Shown piece by piece: positions 57,957-64,000 of a DNA stretch of 64,000 nt (position 1 is the stretch's first letter; every line of letters starts with the position of its first letter). Where the stretch lies: the NCBI RefSeq assembly GCF_001686925.1, contig NZ_LVEN01000046.1, positions 434,001 to 498,000 on the forward strand. Direction: 5' to 3'. The notes beneath the pieces are model-generated. The model saw only the letters and a program-made list of their open reading frames with translations. It searched no databases and was not told where the DNA came from. The DNA comes from Flavobacterium piscis. Its GTDB lineage: Bacteria; Bacteroidota; Bacteroidia; Flavobacteriales; Flavobacteriaceae. A program made the position numbers and the translations under genes.

Positions 57957-59207
57957 TTAAGATGCTTTTATTTTAAAGACTTTTTCGATCCATTCGATGC
58001 TTTCATCGACCATGGTATCGTCGTCTTTTAAATGATTGGCAAAATGAGTAGTGATTTTCTGAATGATTCTGTTGCTGATGATTTCCGCCTGAGCTTCATT
58101 AAAATCAGCAATTTTTCTGCTTTGAAAATCTAATTCTGAAACTTTAATAGCATTCAGTTTTTCTTTTAAAGCATTTATAGTTGGAGCAAATTTTCTTCCT
58201 TTTGTCCAGGTAACAAATTCCTCTTTTACTTCTTCGATAATCGCTTCGGCAGCCGGAATGTGTAATTTTCTGTTTTCAAGAGTTTCATCTGTCAATTGAG
58301 ACAAATAATCCATGTGAATTAAGGTAACGCCTTCTAATTCCTCAACGTTTTCGTTTACGTTTTTAGGAATCGATAAATCTAAAATCAATAAAGGTTTTTT
58401 TAGATTCAAAATTGCTTTGTCAACCGTTGGGTTTTGAGCTCCGGTTGCGACAACCACAACATCTGCTTTTTGAAGTTCTAAGTGTAACTCCGAATAATCT
58501 TTAACAATCAAATTTAGTTTTCCGGCCAATTTCTCAGCTTTGTCTTTCGTTCTGTTGATTAAAGTAATATGTTCGTTTTTAGTATGTTTTACAAGATTTT
58601 CGCAAGTATTTCTTCCGATTTTTCCTGTTCCGAAAAGTAAAATATTTTTATTGCCAATATCTTCTACATTTTTAAGAATGTATTGTACAGATGCAAAAGA
58701 AACCGATGTTGCGCCTGAGCTAATTTCAGTTTCGTTTTTGATTTTTTTGCTCGCCTGAATTACAGCGTTTACCAATCTTTCTAAGAAAGCATTCGCTAAA
58801 CCCATAGATTTTGAATGTGCAAAACTCGTCTTGATTTGAGAAATAATCTCAAAATCGCCCAAGATCTGACTATCTAAACCAGTTCCTACGCGAAACATAT
58901 GATTAATGGCTTCCTGATTTTTGTAAACAAAACCAACTTTCTGAAAAGCATCGACTGAACCGTTGCTGTTATCACAAATTAGTTTTATCAATTGAAATGG
59001 ATGTTCTGCAAAACCGTAGATCTCGGTTCTGTTGCAGGTTGAAGTTACAATTAAACTTTCTATTCCTTCTTCTTTAGCCTGTTCAAGCAAACGCGTTTTT
59101 GCAATTGCATCCAAACTAAATTTACCTCTTACCTCAGCATCGGCTTTTTTATAACTCAGACCAACTGAGTAAAAATAAAGATGTTTAGGTACGTTATTGT
59201 TTTCCAT
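57957..59207 (-). CDS. hemA: Glutamyl-tRNA reductase
   Basis: A 416-residue enzyme that reduces glutamyl-tRNA to glutamate-1-semialdehyde, the first committed step of the C5 route. Conserved parts are LIVTSTCNRTEIYGF with the nucleophile Cys58, FRVGTGLDSQILGDFEI, ISSGATSVSFASVQ, the NADPH-binding LLFGTGKIGRNTCENL, and LLILDLSIPKNVNENVEEL. The ATG at 59207 is used; an upstream in-frame start at 59243 would lie beyond the likely promoter box. It heads the hemACDE operon and diverges from the AraC-type regulator gene. Confidence 0.97.
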   Translation of the reverse strand: MENNNVPKHLYFYSVGLSYKKADAEVRGKFSLDAIAKTRLLEQAKEEGIESLIVTSTCNRTEIYGFAEHPFQLIKLICDNSNGSVDAFQKVGFVYKNQEAINHMFRVGTGLDSQILGDFEIISQIKTSFAHSKSMGLANAFLERLVNAVIQASKKIKNETEISSGATSVSFASVQYILKNVEDIGNKNILLFGTGKIGRNTCENLVKHTKNEHITLINRTKDKAEKLAGKLNLIVKDYSELHLELQKADVVVVATGAQNPTVDKAILNLKKPLLILDLSIPKNVNENVEELEGVTLIHMDYLSQLTDETLENRKLHIPAAEAIIEEVKEEFVTWTKGRKFAPTINALKEKLNAIKVSELDFQSRKIADFNEAQAEIISNRIIQKITTHFANHLKDDDTMVDESIEWIEKVFKIKAS

Positions 59208-59231
59208 AAATTCACTTTCATAAAAGTGCAA

Positions 59232-59239
59232 CAAAATTA
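59232..59239 (-). promoter_or_regulatory. Likely -7 box for the hemA operon
   Basis: On the - strand TAATTTTG fits TAnnTTTG, 24 bp upstream of the ATG at 59207. The 227-bp gap to the divergent AraC-type gene would be the place for shared control; no clear operator was identified. Confidence 0.5.
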
Positions 59240-59434
59240 TCACTATAGTCTTTATAAAAGTAACGCTGAAAGTACTTTTTGTATCGCTGCGTGATTTTTT
59301 GTTTCTAAACGGCTGTTTTTATGCAAAAAGAAGTATTTTTGTAGCAAAATCAATTGATTAGAAATGATTTGTTTAGAGTGATTCTAAATAAGAAATTGTA
59401 ATTATCTTGATTTTTGTACTAAAAAAATATCGCT

Positions 59435-60307
59435 ATGAGTTCTCAGGAAATTATTAAAATTGAAGACGACTTTACGCTTATTCGTTTTCAAAATGACAGT
59501 TCAGAGCCCTTTTTCGGACAACACGAAGTGGGTAGTGGCCTGATACAGTTTCATTTCGGGATAAAAGGGAATGCTAAATTCTTGTTCAATCAGGGCAGTT
59601 ATGCTTTAGATTTAAAAGAAGAAAAATCATTGCTTTTGTACAATCCACAGAAAGAATTACCGCTGAATTTAGAACTCGCTCCAAATTCATGGGTCATTTC
59701 TGTTATTGTATCCATCAAGAAATTTCACGCTTTGTTTTCTGCGGAAGCAGATTATATTACTTTTTTAAGTCCTGATAATAAGGACAAAAAATATTATAAC
59801 GAAGGAAATATAAGTCCGTCGATGGCGATAGTTTTGAGTCAGCTATTTCATTATAACTTACATCCATCCATAAAAAATCTTTATTATAAAGGAAAAGGAT
59901 ACGAATTGTTGAGTTTGTATTTCAACAGAACAGAAGATCCAAACGCAGAACAATGTCCGTTTTTGATTGATGAAGATAACGTTCTAAAAATCCGAAAAGC
60001 CAAAGAAATTATCATAGCCAATATGGCCGAACCTCCAGGATTACAGGAATTAGCAGACGAAATTGGTTTGAATTTGAAGAAACTCAAAATGGGTTTCAAA
60101 CAAATTTACGGCGACACGGTTTATGGTTTCCTGTTTGATTACAAAATGGATTTCGCCCGCAAACTTCTCGACAGCGGATCTTATAATGTAAACGAAGTTG
60201 GATTGAAAATTGGATACAGCACAGGAAGTCACTTTATAGCGGCTTTCAAAAAGAAATTTGCTACAACTCCAAAGAAGTATTTGATGTCAATTAATACGAA
60301 TGTGTAA
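59435..60307 (+). CDS. AraC family transcriptional regulator
   Basis: A 290-residue regulator. Residues about 1-180 form an N-terminal sensing domain that I do not recognise. Residues about 190-290 form the AraC DNA-binding domain, with the first helix-turn-helix at LQELADEIGLNLKKLKMGFK and the second at VNEVGLKIGYSTGSHFIAAF followed by KKKFATTPKKYL. It is divergent from hemA and upstream of hemH on its own strand, so a role in haem or iron control is plausible but unproven. Confidence 0.88.
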   Translation: MSSQEIIKIEDDFTLIRFQNDSSEPFFGQHEVGSGLIQFHFGIKGNAKFLFNQGSYALDLKEEKSLLLYNPQKELPLNLELAPNSWVISVIVSIKKFHALFSAEADYITFLSPDNKDKKYYNEGNISPSMAIVLSQLFHYNLHPSIKNLYYKGKGYELLSLYFNRTEDPNAEQCPFLIDEDNVLKIRKAKEIIIANMAEPPGLQELADEIGLNLKKLKMGFKQIYGDTVYGFLFDYKMDFARKLLDSGSYNVNEVGLKIGYSTGSHFIAAFKKKFATTPKKYLMSINTNV

Positions 60308-60334
60308 ATCAATTATTTAAAAGTGTCAATAATA

Positions 60335-60712
60335 ATGGAAACTGAAATATTAGGTGATCACCAAGAATACGTAGAAGAAAAATTTGACGAAGTATTAATG
60401 CGTTATAATCGATTTGGTAAAGATATTTATAATCTAATTAAAAAGGAATTGCCTCAAGTTTTCAAATATTTAAAATACTACAAAGCAACAAAAAGTACTG
60501 AAAAATATGTTTTTGGTGCTCAACTTGAAGATAGTTATGCGATTTATAATGACGGAAATATTCTCTTCTCTATTCAATTAGAACCTGATTGTGAAGTGAT
60601 CTGTTTAAATAATTGGAAAACTCAAATTGAAATTGGAGACTGGGATAATAACGATTATTATAAACAATCTATTGAATTTATAAGAACAGAATTTCTGCAT
60701 GAAAATTTCTAA
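60335..60712 (+). CDS. Uncharacterised small protein
   Basis: A 125-residue cytoplasmic protein starting METEILGDHQEYVEEKFDEVL. It is acidic and rich in Tyr, Asn and Ile, with two likely helices at the start and a beta region (YVFGAQLEDSYAIYNDGNILFSIQ) later. I recognise no family with confidence; the plan is like some small immunity-type or stress proteins. The ATG at 60335 is preferred over an in-frame GTG at 60323. It lies 27 bp after the AraC-type gene, and looks more AT-rich than its neighbours. Confidence 0.6.
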   Translation: METEILGDHQEYVEEKFDEVLMRYNRFGKDIYNLIKKELPQVFKYLKYYKATKSTEKYVFGAQLEDSYAIYNDGNILFSIQLEPDCEVICLNNWKTQIEIGDWDNNDYYKQSIEFIRTEFLHENF

Positions 60713-60817
60713 CAAATCAATTTTAGATATTCAACAATAAATAAAAAATAATAATTATCATATTTCTAAAAAAGAACAAAGAATACTTTTGACGAAATTT
60801 TTAAAAACAAATTAAAT

Positions 60818-60847
60818 GCTTAAAGCCTAGCGCTTAAAGCCTAAAGC
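60818..60847. repeat. Two direct copies of the GCTTAAAGCCTAAAGC word before hemH
   Basis: GCTTAAAGCCTA occurs twice, followed by AAGC, ending 9 bp before the hemH ATG. It is the same word as the hemD-hemE hairpin and would lie in the hemH leader. Confidence 0.75.
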
Positions 60848-60856
60848 AAAGAATAA

Positions 60857-61870
60857 ATGAAAGGCGTATTATTAGTAAACTTAGGATCTCCAGAAAGTCC
60901 GGAACCAAAAGATGTAAAACCGTATTTAGACGAATTTTTAATGGATAAATACGTGATTGATGTTCCGTATTTATTAAGAGCTTTGTTAGTTCGTGGAATT
61001 ATTTTAAGAAAAAGACCGGAAGAATCAGCTCATGCGTACAAAAAAATCTGGTGGGAAGAAGGTTCTCCTTTGGTAGTACTTTCAGAAAGAATGCAGAAAA
61101 AAGTACAACCTCTGGTAAATGTTCCGGTGGCACTTTCTATGCGTTACGGAAGTATGACAATCGAAAAAGGACTTCAGGAACTGCACGATAAAGGCGTTAC
61201 CGAAGTGTTGCTTTTCCCTTTGTATCCGCAATATGCAATGGCTTCGACTTTGACTATTTTAGTAAAAGCAGAAGAAATTCGTAAAAAGAAATTTCCACAA
61301 ATGACTTTTACAGATGTTCCTGCGTTTTATAACAAACCGGACTACATCAAGAATTTAGCCGATTCGATTCAGAAACATTTAGTAGGTTTTGATTATGATC
61401 ATTTATTATTCTCGTACCACGGAATCCCGGAACGTCATATTCGTAAAACCGATGTAACCAAATCACATTGTAAAATTGATGGTTCTTGCTGTAATACACC
61501 TTCGCCGGCACACGATTTCTGTTACCGTCATCAATGTTATGAAACCACAAAACAAGTCGTGAAATTATTAGGACTTCCTGAAGATAAGTACAGCCTGACT
61601 TTTCAGTCGCGTTTGGCGGGAGATAAATGGTTAGAGCCTTATACCGATGTTGAAATCGATAAAATGCCAGGTAAAGGAATCAGGAATCTTGCAGTTGTAA
61701 CACCTGCTTTCGTATCTGATTGTTTAGAAACTCTTGAGGAAATCGCCATGCGTGCCAAAGAAGATTTTGAAAAAAACGGAGGAGAGAAATTCTTGGCAAT
61801 TCCGTGTTTGAATGACGATGATGAATGGTGTGAAACTGTTGGAAATTGGATTAACGAATGGGCTAAATAG
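60857..61870 (+). CDS. hemH: Ferrochelatase
   Basis: A 337-residue enzyme inserting Fe(II) into the porphyrin at the membrane surface. Landmarks are KGVLLVNLGSPESPEPKDV, VALSMRYGSMTIEKGL, VLLFPLYPQYAMAS, the active-site SYHGIPERH with His188, LTFQSRLAGDKWLEPYT and the VVTPAFVSDCLETLEEI end. Between residues 200 and 230 it carries Cys205, 211, 212, 222 and 227, in a segment longer than in E. coli HemH. That cluster could hold a [2Fe-2S] centre, as reported for some other bacterial ferrochelatases. It is followed 88 bp later by hemJ. Confidence 0.97.
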   Translation: MKGVLLVNLGSPESPEPKDVKPYLDEFLMDKYVIDVPYLLRALLVRGIILRKRPEESAHAYKKIWWEEGSPLVVLSERMQKKVQPLVNVPVALSMRYGSMTIEKGLQELHDKGVTEVLLFPLYPQYAMASTLTILVKAEEIRKKKFPQMTFTDVPAFYNKPDYIKNLADSIQKHLVGFDYDHLLFSYHGIPERHIRKTDVTKSHCKIDGSCCNTPSPAHDFCYRHQCYETTKQVVKLLGLPEDKYSLTFQSRLAGDKWLEPYTDVEIDKMPGKGIRNLAVVTPAFVSDCLETLEEIAMRAKEDFEKNGGEKFLAIPCLNDDDEWCETVGNWINEWAK

Positions 61871-61958
61871 AAAATAGAGTAAAGAGTAAAGAAAAAAGAT
61901 TGTTGAGTGAAAATCAACTTTAAAAAAAACTTGAAACTTCAAACTTGAAACAAAAAGC

Positions 61959-62507
61959 ATGGAATACTATAACTACTTAAAATCATTGCATCTTATTTTT
62001 GTAATAACCTGGTTTGCGGGTTTGTTTTATATTGTGCGTTTGTTTGTTTACCAAATCGAAGCCAATGAAAAACCTTCTCCTGAAAAAGAGATTTTACAAG
62101 CGCAATACAAAATAATGACGTACCGTTTATGGTATATTATTACTTGGCCATCAGCAATTTTGGCGAGTATTTTTGCGTTTTGGATGTTGTTTTTTACAGA
62201 CTTAGGACAAGGCTGGCTTAAAATGCCTTGGATGCACGTTAAATTGGTTTTTGTGTTCTTATTATATTTATATCATTTAAAATGCCATCAGATTTTCAGG
62301 CAATTACAAAATAATGAGGTAAAATATTCCAACAATTTTATGCGTTTATGGAATGAAGGCGCAACGATAATACTTTTTGCAGTGGTTTTTTTAGTAATTT
62401 TAAAAAGTGCCATCAACTGGATTTTCGGTGTAATTGGAATCATTTTATTTTCAGTTTTAATAATGCTGGGTTTCCGATTTTACAAAAGAATACGAGAGAG
62501 AAAATAG
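61959..62507 (+). CDS. hemJ: HemJ-like protoporphyrinogen oxidase
   Basis: A 182-residue inner-membrane protein of the HemJ family, which oxidises protoporphyrinogen IX to protoporphyrin IX. It has about four to five helices: LKSLHLIFVITWFAGLFYIVRLFVY with the conserved His11 and Arg, YRLWYIITWPSAILASIFAFWML, MPWMHVKLVFVFLLYLYHL with His and Lys, and C-terminal helices. Because neither HemY nor HemG is present in the window, HemJ is the probable enzyme for this step. It directly follows hemH. Confidence 0.9.
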   Translation: MEYYNYLKSLHLIFVITWFAGLFYIVRLFVYQIEANEKPSPEKEILQAQYKIMTYRLWYIITWPSAILASIFAFWMLFFTDLGQGWLKMPWMHVKLVFVFLLYLYHLKCHQIFRQLQNNEVKYSNNFMRLWNEGATIILFAVVFLVILKSAINWIFGVIGIILFSVLIMLGFRFYKRIRERK

Positions 62508-62511
62508 TTTT

Positions 62512-62555
62512 CAGTCACAGTCTCAGTTTTCAGTTTTATGCTGAGACTGAGACTG
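62512..62555. repeat. Hairpin of the CAGTCTCAG family before the kinase gene
   Basis: CAGTCACAGTCTCAG at 62512-62526 pairs with CTGAGACTGAGACTG at 62541-62555 with one mismatch, and further CTGAGACTGAA words follow to 62573. Confidence 0.75.
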
Positions 62556-62581
62556 AATACTGAGACTGAATACTAAAAAAT

Positions 62582-64000
62582 ATGCTGAATAACTTCAAAA
62601 TGTCGATGCTTTCATTGCGTGTCAGGATTTTCCTTTCGATGATTGTATTGATAGTTGTAGCATCTTTTTTATTGGCTTCCATTTCTATTATTCAGTTTAA
62701 GAATGAAGCCAAAGAGTACCATCAGGAACGTCTTGAGCGCAAAGAAAATGCTGTAAAAGAGCATATCAATTATGTACTTTCTACGACAACATATCCTTTA
62801 AAAACAGGGAATCTGGATCTTATTTTCAAAGATAAAATTCACGAACTGGCCCAAATTCACAAAATCGAAATCAATATTTACAGCCTTGGGGGGAAATTAT
62901 TAAAATCTTCAAAAGAATCCTTTGCGGTAGATAAAGTAGCGCCGCCAATTCCGGAATATATCCTAAAACTGGTGCGTTCTTCTATCGAAAAGCGTTTTGT
63001 AGATATCAAAACCATAGACGGAGTCAAAAACCGATCTTCTTACAGTTTAATCAAAGACGAAAAATTCAAACCGCTTGGAATTTTGAATCTTCCGTATCTG
63101 GAAGACGACGGCTATTATGACAACGAATTGAATACTTTCCTGATTCGTTTAAGTCAGGTTTACTCGTTTATGCTAGTTGTGGCTTTTGCATTGGCCTATT
63201 TCCTTTCTACTTATATCACAAAATCATTGAAAACCATTTCAGATCGTTTAGAAGAAACCAATCTGGATCAGAAAAATGAGAAAATTGTTTTAGAAGCGAA
63301 TAGTAAAGAGGTTAATTTCCTTATAAAGGCGTATAATGGAATGGTCGATAAATTGGAAACCAGTGCCATAAAACTAGCCCAAAGCGAGCGCGAAGAAGCC
63401 TGGCGCGAAATGGCCAAACAAGTCGCACACGAAATCAAGAATCCGCTTACGCCGATGCGTTTGACGGTGCAGAGTTTTCAACGCAAGTTTGACCCGACAG
63501 CGCCGGATGTAAAACAAAAATTAAACGATTATTCTGAAACTTTAATTCAGCAAATAGATACCATGACGGCGGTGGCTTCGGCATTTTCGAACTTTGCCTC
63601 GATGCCGGCACAGCAAAACGAAACCTTAAATGTGGTTGAGGTTGTTGAATTGGCCCTGGATATTTTTAACGAAGATTATATTGTTTTCGAAAGCGAAGAA
63701 GAAGAAATCATCTCAAAAATGGATCGTACGCAATTGATTCGCGTTATTACGAATCTCGTTAAAAATGCAACGCAGGCTATTCCGGAAAGTCAGTTTCATA
63801 AATCGATTGTTGTAACTGTAAAACGCAGAAACAATAATGTTGAAATCGCCGTAAAAGACAACGGAGTTGGAATTCAAAAACAAGACACCAGCAGGATTTT
63901 CGAACCAAAATTTACCACCAAAACAAGCGGAATGGGACTTGGCCTCGGAATTATAAAAAACATTATCGAAAATTACAAAGGAACAATTACCTTTGAATCA
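62582..64000 (+). CDS. NtrY-like sensor histidine kinase (3' end outside the window)
   Basis: The frame opens at the ATG at 62582 and stays open to the window edge (473 residues). Two membrane helices (about residues 16-38 and 195-217) enclose an extracytoplasmic sensing region. HAMP-like sequence (about 219-270) leads into the phosphoacceptor block WREMAKQVAHEIKNPLTP with His283. The ATP-binding domain includes NLVKNATQAIPES (N box), DNGVGI (G1) and GLGLGIIKNI (G2). The WREMA.QVAHEIKNPLTPM block is typical of NtrY-type kinases. The cognate regulator is probably outside the window. Confidence 0.93.
   Translation, partial: MLNNFKMSMLSLRVRIFLSMIVLIVVASFLLASISIIQFKNEAKEYHQERLERKENAVKEHINYVLSTTTYPLKTGNLDLIFKDKIHELAQIHKIEINIYSLGGKLLKSSKESFAVDKVAPPIPEYILKLVRSSIEKRFVDIKTIDGVKNRSSYSLIKDEKFKPLGILNLPYLEDDGYYDNELNTFLIRLSQVYSFMLVVAFALAYFLSTYITKSLKTISDRLEETNLDQKNEKIVLEANSKEVNFLIKAYNGMVDKLETSAIKLAQSEREEAWREMAKQVAHEIKNPLTPMRLTVQSFQRKFDPTAPDVKQKLNDYSETLIQQIDTMTAVASAFSNFASMPAQQNETLNVVEVVELALDIFNEDYIVFESEEEEIISKMDRTQLIRVITNLVKNATQAIPESQFHKSIVVTVKRRNNNVEIAVKDNGVGIQKQDTSRIFEPKFTTKTSGMGLGLGIIKNIIENYKGTITFES

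Noticed and set aside
1..64000. Prophage, integrative element or defence island
   Set aside because: No integrase, phage structural, conjugation or restriction genes are present; the only mobile-type gene is the RAYT transposase.

Overview
The window is a chromosomal segment of a Flavobacterium-like member of the Bacteroidota. The evidence is the AT-rich DNA, the flavobacterial -7 promoter box (TAnnTTTG) in front of many genes, lipoproteins with a Cys soon after the signal peptide, type IX secretion (T9SS) cargo with a type B C-terminal domain, and a gliding-motility operon in the order sprC-sprD-sprB-sprF followed by pgk. That gene order is the one I know from Flavobacterium johnsoniae. No rRNA, tRNA, CRISPR array, phage or conjugative element was seen.

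Layout. 1-21.9 kb, + strand: the gliding adhesin operon. It holds the 3' end of an unidentified gene, then sprC, sprD (outer-membrane barrel, about 800 residues of Ala/Lys/Asp-rich helix, SPOR-like end), the giant sprB (4940 aa, dozens of SprB repeats) and its secretion partner sprF. 22-28.2 kb, +: pgk, a LysM lytic transglycosylase, two small lipoproteins, an ElaA-type acetyltransferase and a TlpA-like thioredoxin. 28.4-31.4 kb, -: rnpA, a DUF4349 lipoprotein and a C-terminal processing protease. 31.7-34.4 kb, +: an acyltransferase, a soluble acyl-ACP desaturase and an HD phosphohydrolase. 34.7-39.1 kb, -: feoA-feoB with a 40-residue Cys-rich companion, an SCO1-type protein and an EamA exporter. 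39.3-43.7 kb, +: two tandem M13 metallopeptidases.

43.7-64 kb is dominated by haem biosynthesis. On the - strand are hemA-hemC-hemD-hemE, three small genes, then hemF, and further on hemB followed at once by a cytochrome c lipoprotein. On the + strand are an AraC-type regulator divergent from hemA, a small unknown gene, hemH and hemJ. Together these cover glutamyl-tRNA to protohaem by the C5 route, apart from glutamate-1-semialdehyde aminomutase (hemL) and glutamyl-tRNA synthetase, which are not in the window. A truncated NtrY-like histidine kinase ends the window. Between hemB and hemF lie an uncharacterised lipoprotein/exported protein pair, a class I aldolase, a DUF4421 outer-membrane protein and a REP-associated (RAYT) transposase set among REP-like repeats.

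Many intergenic gaps carry short inverted or direct repeats, and several word families recur at different loci. The points most worth following are the SprD architecture, the possible second cargo/partner pair (SprC/SprD), an internal cysteine cluster in ferrochelatase, the RAYT/REP island, the tandem nested palindromes near 44 kb, and the unknown genes inside the haem operon.
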